A stretch of 64,000 bases of DNA from Chaetoceros tenuissimus (taxonomy: Eukaryota > Bacillariophyta > Thalassiosirophyceae > Chaetocerotales > Chaetocerotaceae): assembly GCA_021927905.1 (NCBI GenBank), contig BLLK01000047.1, positions 3,100,001 to 3,164,000 of the forward strand, written 5' to 3'. A program made the translations under genes and the position numbers. The first letter of the stretch is position 1. Every line of letters begins with the position of its first letter. Below are positions 32,220 through 43,175 of the stretch, one piece after another. The notes under the pieces are model-generated. The model did not search any database, had not been told where the DNA came from, and worked only from the letters and a program-made list of their open reading frames with translations.

Positions 32220-32774
32220 ATGTTTTCGAAGAAATTTACTTTGGCTGTTCTTCTCTGCGCGATCGGAGCAAATGCTTTCTCCGTAGACAACTCCAACAGA
32301 AGAGCATTTCTCGCTAAGTTTGCAAGTGGATCTGCTGCTGTGGTAGGAGCGTCCGCACTAGCACCTACTCAGACTCTTGCAGCTCCGGAAATTATCAAAC
32401 TCAATTCTGGAGTCAAATATGCAGTCACTAAGCCAGTAGACAAAGGATCATACCCTCAGGTTGGAGACTTTGTCGTTGTCGAATACACTGGATATCTTGC
32501 AAATGGACAAATCTTTGATGCTACACACTCTGAAGGAAAGAAGAACGCTCTTTTATTTAAACTCGGATCAAATGCTGTTATCCCTGGATTGAATGAGGTT
32601 GTTGCAAATATGAAGGTTGGCGAGAAGGTCCAAGCAATTATGCCTCCAAATATGGCATTCGGTGATGATGGGATCTGTATCGAAAAGGGTGATGAAAAAG
32701 AGTGCCTAATCAAGCCAGGTGCAACCTTGGTATATGACGTACTATTGAAGAAGACTTCTATTCCTCCACCTTAA
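32220..32774 (+). CDS. Thylakoid-lumen FKBP-type peptidyl-prolyl isomerase
   Basis: 184 residues from ATG 32220; an ORF extension upstream is not needed. The N-terminus MFSKKFTLAVLLCAIGANA|FSV is a signal peptide plus Phe (plastid). Next comes a twin-arginine lumenal signal: NRRAFLAKF, a hydrophobic stretch and TLA|AP. So the protein should cross into the thylakoid lumen by the Tat route. The FKBP domain has VGDFVVVEYTGYLANGQIFD, VIPGLNEVVANMKVGEK and an IPP-like finish (GATLVYDVLLKK). It carries an extra Cys pair (CIEKGDEKEC) near the C-terminus, as in redox-sensitive lumenal FKBPs. It catalyses prolyl cis-trans isomerisation and probably assists photosystem assembly. Confidence 0.92.
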   Translation: MFSKKFTLAVLLCAIGANAFSVDNSNRRAFLAKFASGSAAVVGASALAPTQTLAAPEIIKLNSGVKYAVTKPVDKGSYPQVGDFVVVEYTGYLANGQIFDATHSEGKKNALLFKLGSNAVIPGLNEVVANMKVGEKVQAIMPPNMAFGDDGICIEKGDEKECLIKPGATLVYDVLLKKTSIPPP

Positions 32775-33545
32775 GCTCAAGCATTTCGAAATGAGTATGA
32801 TTCCTATGAATTGTTCTACTCACGAAGATAACAGTTTATACTAATTTTAAAACTCGCCTACATTGATACTCTAGCTAGCTATTATTTTATGTCTCAGAAA
32901 ATCGCAATTGAAAGCCTTTGGTAGGAAATACTATGATGGTATGATTTTCTCTATTAGCAATGAATGAAAAATATACACAAACGAAGATAAAGGTATGCAT
33001 AATTTTATATTGCATTTATTCCATTAAAATAGCATCTAACTCATAGAATTATAAAAGCATAGAATCTGCTTATCTACTTCTTACTTGTGAAATCAGTCTA
33101 CGTTCGAATTATATCTTCTCTAAAGAAAAACCAAATAGATTTTGGAAAAGAGAATAAGAAAAGAAAACTAATTTAGCTGTGTCAAGAAAAGGGAAGGTGG
33201 ATTTTCCTTCATCATTGTCAATTGTGAGAGATGATAGATGATGTGAGAAGAGAAGGCTACCTACCTGTATCATACTCTATTCATTATCATCATCATAATA
33301 AACAAGGGGAGTGGACGAGGTTCTTAGTAATAAGAAGGTGAATCGTAGCCTTCTCAGTGTTAGTTTAGTTGCAACTTTTTCGTTACACATACATTCACCA
33401 GCATAGCTATTCTACCACCATAGTGAAGATACAAATTGGATCACCATCTCATTATCTCATTAGATGTCAACATTTCAAGTCACAAGAACTTTTATGAAAG
33501 CAGAGTATTATTACATCAAATAAATCAATAGCATCTATCGTGAAT
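32775..33545. other. Intergenic stretch before the Raf-like kinase
   Basis: About 770 AT-rich bases between two plus-strand genes, with CTAGCTAG near 32871 and short ATC repeats near 33285. No open frame, RNA or repeat family is recognised. Confidence 0.5.
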
Positions 33546-35618
33546 ATGTCATCTGGTCTACATGATTCAGCGAATCACAAAGCCAGTGAACATAGTCAGC
33601 ACTTCATTGAAGGTATAGGAGACGGAAAGGTTTTATCAGACTTCGACCTCCCAGATCCAAACCGTAGATACAATTTAAGAAAGAGCATCATTCATGCCCA
33701 CAAACGAGGAGGCAAATTGACTTTCACACCTCCAGCTCAAAACTCTGAAGGCCTAACTCAAGATGATGATACAAAGCATAACTCTCATAACACACGACAA
33801 GATTCATATATTCATGTCGGTGAGCATAAAAGCATCGGGGACAATATACTCAGGGAAGAATCGATGGAAATGAATATCACAAGTAGTTATCTCAACTATC
33901 CAAATGCAATCGTTTTTGCGTGTATTGTCATGATGCTTGCATATGCCTTATTATCAGAACAAAGGGGTTCTAGAGGTTTTCGACGAAAAAGATCAGATAG
34001 AAAGTTTATCAAAAGGACGGATTCATTATCGATACGGAAAAAGAAGAAGACAGATGAATGGGATGATGAACTGAATGATAGCTATTGCGAATTTCTACCG
34101 CACGAACATTCACCTGATGAAGTGGATATTTCTCCTGCTATGCATTCTAATTCATATCATTACGATGGAGGAAATTTATACAAGTCAGTTCCAGCTCGAC
34201 AACGAAAGACAGTCATGACTGATAATAGGAAAAATGGTTCTGATAGATATTTGGACAATAATTACACAGAATTTTATCAAATGTTGATGAATGCCCCTGC
34301 TCCAGATGAAGAGTCACCGCCAGTAAGAGTCAAACCTAGAGCTAGTGGTTCACGACATACAGCTGGTAGCTATGATGATATGACACCTACATCACAGAAC
34401 AAACAGCCCATCTATGTAGAATCCTTTGCACAACTCATTGTACCAAATCTATCTTGTCACAATTCTTCACTGACTGGTGATACTACTTCTTTAAGTGTGA
34501 GCGATGGAAATGCAAGAATTTCTTCACCACAAGTCAGAGATCCTCCACAACATAGCAGAGTTCAGTCTGGTGAGACTGAGGGTGCTAATGGCCTCTTACA
34601 TAAACGAAAGGATTTGACGAGTTCCTCAGACGCTGCGTCTTCCTTGCATTCACCTATTGAATTCTCAGACTTGACTTTAAATCGAATGATTGGAGGAGGT
34701 GGATTTGGTCAAGTTTGGTCAGCTTCCTGGCGAGGTACGCCAGTAGCAGTCAAAATTTTATCTTCGACAAGCGAGTCCGAAAATGTACAGAAGGCAATCA
34801 TGCAGGAATTTGTAGCAGAGATAAATATGCTTTCTGGAATGAGACACCCTAATGTATGCCTCTACATAGGCGCATGCTTGGAACCACACAATCGTGCTAT
34901 AGTAACAGGTAGGTCCTTTCTCTCATGTTAGACATGATTTTTTGCATATATTTTTTTTAATAACAAATCTTTGTTTTCAGAATTGGCGGGAAATGGCTCT
35001 CTTTGGGACGCGTTACGATTACCTTTGAAGGCTCCATTCGATACACAGAAAAAAAGTTGGCCATTGGAATTATACGCTAATGATGACAACATGGGATTCG
35101 TATTGCCACCTCCACCTGACACCTGGCCTTGGGCTTTGGTAAAGAGAGTTGCTGAAGGTGCGGCTAGAGGAATGAACTATTTACATTGTGGTAAGCCACC
35201 TGTTCTACATAGAGACTTGAAATCTGCAAATATATTACTAGACGATAGCTACAATCCAAAAGTTTGTGATTTTGGATTGAGTAGAATAAAAGAACATGAG
35301 AAGAGTATGACAGCAAATTGTGGAACTGCACAGTGGATGGCGCCTGAGATTCTTGCTAACAAACCCTATGCCGAACCTGCAGACGTGTACAGCTACGGTA
35401 TCATTTTATGGGAACTTTTGACCAAGAAATGCCCATACGATGGCATGAGTTCAATTCAAGCTGCCATGGCAGTATTGAATGATGACTTACGACCCGAGAT
35501 ACCTGTGTGGTGCCCACCGAAATTTGCAGATGTTATCCATAGTTGTATTTTGAAAGAACCTGAACAGCGTCCTAGCTTTCATGACATTTTACAGATTCTG
35601 GACGCATTGCCAAACTAA
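33546..35618 (+). CDS. Transmembrane Raf-like (TKL) serine/threonine kinase
   Basis: Exons 33546-34908 and 34981-35618 (phase 1) encode 666 residues. A single membrane span lies near residues 120-136 (AIVFACIVMMLAYALL), with no obvious cleavable signal, followed by a basic stretch (RRKRSDRK). A long disordered region leads to a C-terminal kinase domain (about 376-660): IGGGGFGQVW, VAVKIL, HPNVCLYIGAC, HRDLKSANILL, CDFGLSR, GTAQWMAPEIL and DVYSYGIILWELLT. HRDLKSxN and the WMAPE run are typical of the plant/stramenopile Raf-like or CTR1-like TKL group. All catalytic residues are present. Its stop is 78 bp from that of a membrane metallophosphatase on the other strand. Confidence 0.92.
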
Positions 35619-35696
35619 TCAATACATATCTGTTCGGTTACATAAGATCATAAATTTATATTTACACCTGCATTCTTATCATCACAGAGTCTTCAG

Positions 35697-38147
35697 CTAC
35701 TTTTTAAACTCAGCAGTTTTGAATGAAAATGGTTTTTGTCCTCCTCTAATTGTAACATGTGTTGGGGCAACTACACTTCCTTTCTCTAATCTCACAGCAG
35801 TGAACTTTTTAAAGTCGTCAACTGGTCTGTACTCAATCATACCTTCACCATCGTTAGCATGGAGATACAAAACTGGCTTATTTGCAATCTTCAAATCTTC
35901 CATTACTGGCCAGAAGAAATCGCCAACCTTGCTAGAATATCCAGCATGCCCAAGCATTACAATTGCACGGTATTCGTCTTCCTCATAAATGTTCAGCTGC
36001 TCTTCGACCCATTGCAAGTTCTCCATGTCACGAACTGACCACTCACGTTCACTTTGAACTGTACCATCAACCAAGTGAACTGCAATGAAAAGGACACCTT
36101 TATGCAAAAACGCAAAATTCTCATCTCTTCCGACTTGACGATCGACAGTTGGGAAACTGGTAAACTTCTCAGCGTCAAAATTCTGTTCAAATCTGTTCAA
36201 CTTATCCATCCAGTAGTCGAAAGCGGCTTCAGGCATTGGGCAATCGTTCCAATCATTATCTCCTGGTAGCACCATCACTGGGACTTGACTTTGCTTGAGT
36301 AGATAAGCAGCATCATCATAGACAGAGAAAGTACAGAGAGATGTCGAAGCAGAGCTAATGTCTCCCAAATGAATCAAGAAATCTCCATCACGAGGATGAA
36401 GACCTTCTATTTCTCTAGATAACTTTGTTTCGTCCGCCTTGTTGACAGGAATATCGCTAGTTACAAAGAATCTAACTTCTTCTCCTACAGAAATGTATCC
36501 ACCTCCCCGGCGCCCTGAGCTCACACTCACTGTTGTCCCAATGACACTGAAAATAGTCAAAAGAGTTACAAGAAGAACAGCAAGCCAAAACATCTTTTTG
36601 CGCTGTTCCTTCTTTTCGTAAGATAAATCATCATTGGATGAAAAGTGCATGCCATCTGGAAGATCATGAGAATCTAAACTATTCATCACATGAAGGTTAT
36701 TCCAGTAATTTTTACCGCCAGTCTTCTTTGCATTTTGGCGACTAGTTGGAGATAGGCGGTCCAAGAAATTGGTCATTGCTACTCCAGTAAAGATTCCTTG
36801 ATTTGGAGAAGAGTGATTTGCGGATCTCCATTGCGAAGAAACATTATCCTCGTATCTTTGAGAAAGATTTGCAAAGGTATCCTTCACATTCTCCACAAAA
36901 GTGTACCACAATCTTCTCTTTCCTCCACTTTCAGTTCTCATTCCATTCTCAATGTTGTACATCTCATCTTGTTCGTGAGGAGAAGACTTGTACATATTAT
37001 TTGCACTGGTGTTTTGATTGACCTTGTTGTAATGGTTCTTATCCATTTTACTCATGAAATCTTTTGGAGTCAAACCACCATGAAGCGCACGCAAATGACG
37101 ATCAATCGAGTATCTTGATCCCCAAGAATTCTTTTTATCAGTATTTTCATAATCAGTCTCATCATGAATGACAATCTCATCCATGGAATCTGCCACTGCA
37201 GCCTTGGAAGGATTGGTGGTGAAAACATCACTATCCGTATCCATACGATCATACTGACCTCTATTCTTCCTGGATGTCAAACCAAGCCCACGAATGGCAC
37301 TACTTTTTTCTCTTCCAGCAACCTTCATAGATTTGAATTTTTGTCCTCCAGTCGAAGTAAACCCATCATTGACAATGTATTTCCCAGTTTCACCAGTACT
37401 ATTGGCCAATTCCAACAATTTCAAAGCTTCCATACGAACTTGATCATGATGAGATTTACGACTTGAGGTAGTCGCATCATCGTCTAAATCATCACTGCCA
37501 AAAGAAGTCTGAAGATCTTTCTTCGCTGCACGTTCTGCAGCAAGAGAGATTCCTTTCACATGAGCATCATGTACTTCCTGAGGAGAGGATGCATTCTTCC
37601 ATCTAGAATTCATACCTGCGTCAATATCATCCATATCCGTTTGATGAGTGACACCTCTTTGGTTCTGAACCTCAGGATATGGAAGCGCTTCCTCCTGTTT
37701 CGGAACAGGAAGAGTTGCCGATGCAGAAGGATAAGGCAATGCAGCAGTTGATGCATCATAGCTAATATCATCGTCATCGTCTTCATAGACCACACCATCT
37801 TTTGCATCTTCTTCGTCCTGTTTCTTTTCCTCGGCAATAGATTTCTTGGATGGAGGAGATACAACATTAGTGTTGACTCCACATATGTCAATGTCATCGG
37901 TCTGGATCGCATCATATGCGTTAGCTTGTTTCCACGGACGTTCACGTGTAGACTTCTTTTTGTTAATGCTCATGCGTTGATTTGATTCATATGAGTTATC
38001 CTCTTGCTTATCAGGTGATACTACACGAAGAGCCATTTCATCATCTGGTCCTTCAGCTTCTGGATAAGGGAGAGCTGATGTTTGGACACTACGAGATGGC
38101 ATGAGTTCATCCTCATTCTCGTGAATGTGTTCGTTTTCAAATTGCAT
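35697..38147 (-). CDS. Membrane-anchored calcineurin-like metallophosphatase with long disordered N-terminus
   Basis: Single exon, 816 residues. The first ~510 residues are hydrophilic and low-complexity with three ALPYP motifs (TSALPYPEAEG, TAALPYPSAS, EEALPYPEVQN). A membrane span follows near 515-537 (FWLAVLLVTLLTIFSVIGTTV), then a metallophosphoesterase domain (about 550-800): TSDIPV, HLGDISSA, LPGDNDWNDC, MLGHAGYS and LHANDG. The GD, GDND and GHAG motifs supply the dinuclear metal site of this superfamily; the first motif is D-x-P instead of D-x-H, a variant seen in some DxP-type members. The domain would face the lumen or outside if the N-terminus is cytosolic. Substrate unknown. Confidence 0.85.
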   Translation of the reverse strand: MQFENEHIHENEDELMPSRSVQTSALPYPEAEGPDDEMALRVVSPDKQEDNSYESNQRMSINKKKSTRERPWKQANAYDAIQTDDIDICGVNTNVVSPPSKKSIAEEKKQDEEDAKDGVVYEDDDDDISYDASTAALPYPSASATLPVPKQEEALPYPEVQNQRGVTHQTDMDDIDAGMNSRWKNASSPQEVHDAHVKGISLAAERAAKKDLQTSFGSDDLDDDATTSSRKSHHDQVRMEALKLLELANSTGETGKYIVNDGFTSTGGQKFKSMKVAGREKSSAIRGLGLTSRKNRGQYDRMDTDSDVFTTNPSKAAVADSMDEIVIHDETDYENTDKKNSWGSRYSIDRHLRALHGGLTPKDFMSKMDKNHYNKVNQNTSANNMYKSSPHEQDEMYNIENGMRTESGGKRRLWYTFVENVKDTFANLSQRYEDNVSSQWRSANHSSPNQGIFTGVAMTNFLDRLSPTSRQNAKKTGGKNYWNNLHVMNSLDSHDLPDGMHFSSNDDLSYEKKEQRKKMFWLAVLLVTLLTIFSVIGTTVSVSSGRRGGGYISVGEEVRFFVTSDIPVNKADETKLSREIEGLHPRDGDFLIHLGDISSASTSLCTFSVYDDAAYLLKQSQVPVMVLPGDNDWNDCPMPEAAFDYWMDKLNRFEQNFDAEKFTSFPTVDRQVGRDENFAFLHKGVLFIAVHLVDGTVQSEREWSVRDMENLQWVEEQLNIYEEDEYRAIVMLGHAGYSSKVGDFFWPVMEDLKIANKPVLYLHANDGEGMIEYRPVDDFKKFTAVRLEKGSVVAPTHVTIRGGQKPFSFKTAEFKK

Positions 38148-38850
38148 GTTGATACCTAAGTACTAGACGTGTTCAAATTGAGATGTACTTGAATAAGACT
38201 GGCTTGCGATCTCCTATCTTGAGTATCTACAAATATATTCAATGTGCCTCTTTCCCTACAGTATCCTGGCTTGACTAATCCTTGAATCACCAAACAATAT
38301 ATGCAGTCGGAGTAAGCAATTGTATTCTTGTGAAAGAGTTGCACTTGGTATAAATACCAAAGCTGTGAGTATTATGATGAAAAAGGAGGAGGTTATTCGT
38401 TCTTTGAGAAGAGCAAATCGTGGGGATTTAGGGAAATTTAGTCTTGTTCCCAACTTTTCAAATTAGAAACAAGTTGAAAAGATACCATGGCTGTACCACA
38501 GGGGATATAGCATCTTTATTCGAATATGATGTATGCTCATCACAAATTTAATTATATACTAGAAGTATCGTTGTGTTCAATTCAATGTGTATCATCAACA
38601 TAAACCACATTTCATATGAAAAAGTAAAGTAAAAATCATTCTAAATGTGTTATTTTACCCACTCTTTAACCGCTAGTCTGTGTCACTTTTTCCCACTTTT
38701 TTGGGTTCTGCAGTGTTCTCTGCGAAGCATCAAGAGGAAGAAGATGATGTACATCACACATCACATCTGAAAGAGTTCCACCATTGACATTACACACGGA
38801 ACATATCAATAAATAGTACTTGGGAGTAACACTTACATATATCCAAACCA
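38148..38850. other. Intergenic stretch, divergent promoters
   Basis: About 700 bases between the metallophosphatase (minus) and the PAS protein (plus). AT-rich. Small minus-strand open frames are unconvincing. No RNA gene or repeat seen. Confidence 0.5.
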
Positions 38851-40011
38851 ATGAGTAAACTAATGCCTGACAGAACAGAATCCTACATGACTTTATGTCC
38901 AGTAGGCCAAATGATTGCGACTTCACTAGATGGAGCATCCGAAAGAGCTGTGCTAGTCGCCGCAGACGGAACGACCCTGTATATGAACCCTCCAGCAAAA
39001 GGTTTCTTATGCAAAACATCTCAAAAACATGTGACAGACTTTTTAGTTACAGACGATTGGCTCAATGTCAAACATTGCTGTGTGGTTATGCAAAATGGAA
39101 CCTCAACTCATAACTTTCGAAACATTACTGTCCGTCAACTTGATATTTGCCCTTGTTGTAGCCAACAGTATTATGTAATTTACATTTGTGGTAAATATGA
39201 AAGGGTTCGTAAAGTAGTCGACAATTCCTTAGATGCAGTGTTTACTGTCGATGAATCGGGAATTATTTGTACTGTCAACAAAGCTTCGTTGAAATTGTTT
39301 GGATATGAAGAACATGAACTTGTAGGGCAAGATATTAAAATCATTTGTGGAGGTGGTCATGGTGAACACCATCATCAGTACATGAAGAATTATCTACAGA
39401 CAGGAATTAAAAAGGTGATTGGGAAGAAGCGTGAGGTCCCTGCAAGAAAGAAGGATGGTACAGAGTTTCCTGTAGAATTAGGCTTGCAGGAAATTTCCAG
39501 TCAAGGTGGTGAAAAGCGCTTCTTTGTTGGATTCATCAAGGATTTGACGCAGCTTAAAGCTCATGAAGATGAGCTTCAAGAAAGAAGAGCTTTGGCGGAA
39601 GGAATGATTAATGCATCGTTTGAGCCCATGATTGAGATTGATGATAAGGGCGAAATCAAGCTCGTCAATCAAGCTGCTTGTGCTCTATTAGGATATACTC
39701 GTGAGGAATTCATTGGTAGCAATATTTCAATGATTTGTGGTGGAGGACATGCGGAAAAGCATGCATCCTACATGAAGAAATACATGGAGACTGGAGTGAA
39801 ACATATTATTGGTAGAAAGAGACAAGTCAAGGCTCGTAGAAAAGATGGCTCTGAGATTGAAGTAGAACTTGGTGTGCAGGAGGTGACGATGAGGGGAGGC
39901 AAGAAGGCCTTCTGTGGATATATTAGAGACCTTACTCAGCAGAAGAAGGATAAGAGAGCTTTGATCAAGCAACAGCAATTGATACATGGAAAATTCTTTG
40001 GGAGTGAGTAG
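38851..40011 (+). CDS. Cytosolic PAS-repeat protein with FixL-like haem-pocket residues
   Basis: Single exon, 386 residues, no signal peptide. Two complete PAS domains (about 120-232 and 248-362) are close repeats: DAVFTVDESGIICTVN...FGY...ICGGGH and EPMIEIDDKGEIKLVN...LGY...ICGGGH. Both end with a [I/V]IG-x-(K/R)R-x-V-x-AR-(K/R)KDG segment like bacterial oxygen sensor FixL. Aligned by eye to FixL, His174 and His304 fall on its haem-ligand His200, and Arg194 and Arg324 on its Arg220; repeat 2 also keeps His318 and Ile319 at FixL positions 214 and 215. The N-terminal ~115 residues contain CPCC and CC pairs and look like a third, degenerate PAS. No histidine kinase or GGDEF output domain follows, so the output must come from a partner. 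It may be a haem-based gas or redox sensor; ligand binding is inference. Confidence 0.85.
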   Translation: MSKLMPDRTESYMTLCPVGQMIATSLDGASERAVLVAADGTTLYMNPPAKGFLCKTSQKHVTDFLVTDDWLNVKHCCVVMQNGTSTHNFRNITVRQLDICPCCSQQYYVIYICGKYERVRKVVDNSLDAVFTVDESGIICTVNKASLKLFGYEEHELVGQDIKIICGGGHGEHHHQYMKNYLQTGIKKVIGKKREVPARKKDGTEFPVELGLQEISSQGGEKRFFVGFIKDLTQLKAHEDELQERRALAEGMINASFEPMIEIDDKGEIKLVNQAACALLGYTREEFIGSNISMICGGGHAEKHASYMKKYMETGVKHIIGRKRQVKARRKDGSEIEVELGVQEVTMRGGKKAFCGYIRDLTQQKKDKRALIKQQQLIHGKFFGSE

Positions 40012-40222
40012 AATTGGAGTCGAGTAGAGAGCGGAGTCTACTGAGACCGGACATTTCTATTATTATGTTATATCTTAGAGTGGTAAAGACGTAAAGTTAT
40101 TGTACTAATTCAAAATTTCATACAACTTTTACAACTATTAAAACTTATATATTACTACTTCCTACTACTACCTACCTCGTAAGTAGACATGTAAGAGGCA
40201 CAAAGAGCCCCCGAGATGAAAT

Positions 40223-41185
40223 TTACTCGTCTTCATCGGTCTGATTTCTAGACACCTGAAGTTTCCAGGGAATGATTGTCTGGATTTGATGCCTCCAAGT
40301 AGATTGACTCAACTCGTATAATTCCGCATCGAATCTATTGAATTTGTAAAAAGACTGCCAAGCTGGTGAGTCGTGATCAGCCCATTTCTCGGAAGGGAAC
40401 CCTTCCAAAGCATTATCTATACATTGCTGACCAGCTTCATCAGACATTCCATTCGCAAATATCCAGTTCATATGCTCTGCTATTCGTATGATGCTTGTCT
40501 TCATTTTGTCCATCTCTCCCATGAGGCAACATTGACGTACGACGTGCTTGGCGACTCCTAGTTCTTTGAATGTAATCTCATCTTTGTGCCAATTACTCAA
40601 TAGACGAGTCATCCAATTATCTTTTGCTTCAAAAACCGGTAAGGAAGGATGCAAGTCGTAATCAATTGGATGTCGAAAGAAACAGATCATACGGCCAAAG
40701 TGATCTGTAGTGAAGATTTCTGAAGTTTCTCTAACAAATGGACTTGTAATAACATGCTTGTATCTATCTAGACCTTTGACAATTTCCAGCTCCTTTGCTT
40801 CTTTTATAGAGTCAACGTCATTCAGTTCAATCAACTGTAGACCATAGCAGCCTTTGAGAATATTTTTATATACCTTTTCATCACTATTGTGGACGTGCCA
40901 AAAGAAGGGAATATCAGAGTCGGATACAGGCTGATCTAAAACAACGTCCCTCAGCAAAGTGTACGGAAAAAAGAGTGTAAGCAGACTATGCGGATAACGA
41001 CCGTGGTATTGATTAGGATCTAAGCCATGCAACGAATCATCTACTTTTGACTCGACCCCATCCGCTTCGTAGAATAAAACATAATAGGCAAGTGCTATTC
41101 CAAACAGGTAAAAGTATTTCTGGAAACTATGCCTTTTCTGTGCTGGTCTTTCGAAACCAAACTCGTCTTGAGGTTCTTGAAACAT
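40223..41185 (-). CDS. Type II membrane protein, degenerate sulfotransferase-like
   Basis: 320 residues from ATG 41185, chosen because it puts a short cytosolic tail before a membrane span (YFYLFGIALAYYVLFY); the frame is open upstream to 41335. The ectodomain has the spacing of diatom P-loop sulfotransferase-like proteins: IPFFWHVHNSDEKVYKNI where the PAPS loop PKxGGTT would sit, and FGRMICFFRHPID where the 3'-phosphate motif (FRHP-x-R-x-S) would sit. The PAPS loop is lost, so catalysis is doubtful. It is a distant homologue of the divergently transcribed gene at 41591-43130. Confidence 0.7.
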   Translation of the reverse strand: MFQEPQDEFGFERPAQKRHSFQKYFYLFGIALAYYVLFYEADGVESKVDDSLHGLDPNQYHGRYPHSLLTLFFPYTLLRDVVLDQPVSDSDIPFFWHVHNSDEKVYKNILKGCYGLQLIELNDVDSIKEAKELEIVKGLDRYKHVITSPFVRETSEIFTTDHFGRMICFFRHPIDYDLHPSLPVFEAKDNWMTRLLSNWHKDEITFKELGVAKHVVRQCCLMGEMDKMKTSIIRIAEHMNWIFANGMSDEAGQQCIDNALEGFPSEKWADHDSPAWQSFYKFNRFDAELYELSQSTWRHQIQTIIPWKLQVSRNQTDEDE

Positions 41186-41590
41186 GGGTTGTCTGTGTAT
41201 GGAGAGAAACAAGAACGCCACTAAGCCACTACTTTTCGCTACGTATACGTTTTTTTGAATCAGGAAATGGTCACTGCCAATCCGGTGTTTGCTTTTGCCT
41301 TGAAGTGTATTGTGTAGTAGATGCGCTTCGATCAAAACTCAATCAAAGAATGAATCGCACATCGCGGAGTTTCTCTCTCAGTGTCAAGGTCATTGTCGAA
41401 AGGCTAAAAAGGCAAAAGACCGTCATTGTGTGGTTTACGGCAAACAAAATCAACTAAACTCATATTCATTTTGTTTTATGAACTTGTATAGACCTTCATT
41501 TATCATTACTCCAGTATTCTGAAGGCGAAATAGAAAAGATTCTTACATATATCAACAAAAGAAAAATTGCTGGAAAAGAGGGTGACAGAG
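41186..41590. other. Shared divergent intergenic region of the sulfotransferase-like pair
   Basis: About 405 bases between two divergent, homologous genes. Open frames here are shadows or the extended 5' frame of the left gene. No motif is assigned. Confidence 0.5.
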
Positions 41591-43130
41591 ATGACATCTA
41601 CACTGGGAGATATGCGAAAGAGTCTTCGACGCAATCGGAGAGGAATGCACTATGATCCATTTCGGGAAAATACAAGTTCATTTACCACTAGACCATCATC
41701 GATGAAGTATAGGAGTGGCTTTGGGGGGTCGGATAGTAGTTCGTCTTCATCAAGAGGAAATTTGTCGAAAAGTTCAATAGATAGGTCATTAGGAATAGCT
41801 GAAAGGCTTGTAAAATTTAGGAGAGCAAGTGAGGATGAAGGGATAGATTCTCTTCGGAGTTCATTGGCAGGTACGAGGAGGCATCGCATGAGGCGAGAGC
41901 CTCGATACTCGCAAGTACTTCAAGAAGATGATACTTCGGAGTATTCTGAATACAGTGAGAATACCACCAGTGGATTGATTTATGCTACAAAGTCAATGAT
42001 GATCAACATGATGAAATGTTTGTTGATTCTTTTTGCGGTTGCGTGCATAGCCACATTCTTTTCAATTGAGCGAGAAGCAAAAATATCAATATCGGCAGGG
42101 AAAAAGTATGAGCATTCAGGCTATGACCATGTTCCATTCGACCCGATAAGTTCGGTTCTAACAAAGCAGAGATTGGACAGACTTGATTCGATTGCAAATT
42201 TGACAACTGCGTACGATCCGCGAACGGAAATACCAATGTTTCTTGATATACGTTTAACAGGAGCGACAATGGTAAAGAGAGCCATGTCAAAGTGTTTCAA
42301 CTTGACATTAGCTTGTGATCTCGGTTTACGACAACCTAATTTCAATGAAAAAGAACTAAATGTGTTCAGTAGTGAATTTATGGGCTTCACTGGATTTTAT
42401 GTAAATGTCGATACAAGTACAACGAAGGGAATTCATAGAGCAACAAGATTAGGTCTTGCATCAAGTGGATTAGCCGAGGTTGTTTCGACACCATTTCTTC
42501 AAGAAGGAAATGATATCTTCCGTTCTAGCAACGGAACTCATGCTCGACTATTTGCAATGTTTGCACATCCAATTGCAAGATCAATAGGACACTATTACTA
42601 TATACAACATGCAACGTGGTAAGTGGATTAGATCTATATGAAGAATGCCTTTGATTGAGCCAAAAGTCTAATGATTCAAACTTCCTGATAGGGATAGAGA
42701 TTACAATTCAAAGGTAAAAAAGATGACATTGTTTGAGTATTCAGCTTCCCCATATTTAGAAGACAATCCTTTTGTGAGATTTTTAGCAAAGAAAGAGTGG
42801 CCCAGCCCGTTAACACCCCTTGATCTTGAGATTGCAAAAAAGATAATAGAGACGAAAGTTTTAATAGGTCTCTACAGAGATCTAGCAGGAAGCATATCTA
42901 GGTTTCAACGCTACTTTGGATGGGGCGAAGAGAGAGGTGATATGATAGGTTGCAAATCACAAATGTCCATCACGGGAGAAAAATGGATGAAGATGCACAA
43001 AGATAAGCTGGCCAGTGATGATCCAGTATATACAAATCTTTTACGCTCAAAGAAGTTAGACATGGATCTTTACCAACACATAGAGATGCTGTACACAGTA
43101 CAAGGTGAAAAGATTTTCGATGTCGTCTAA
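41591..43130 (+). CDS. Type II membrane protein, degenerate sulfotransferase-like (paralogue)
   Basis: Exons 41591-42618 and 42692-43130 (phase 2, 73-nt intron) encode 488 residues. The N-terminus is a basic, Ser-rich cytosolic tail (~135 residues), then a membrane span (MMKCLLILFAVACIATFF). The ectodomain aligns with the neighbour on the left: IPMFLDIRLTGATMVKRAM (loop position), VVSTPFLQEGNDIF, ARLFAMFAHPIARS and DPVYTNLLRSKKLDMDLYQ. Compared with the FRHP-x-(E/D)R-x-(V/L)S consensus the Arg and Ser positions are partly kept (AHPIARS). A role in Golgi glycan modification is possible but the active-site loop is altered; a non-catalytic role is equally likely. Confidence 0.7.
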
Positions 43131-43175
43131 AGCAAGTTGAATATTATAGACTTTAATTTTGATAGAATACTAGCA

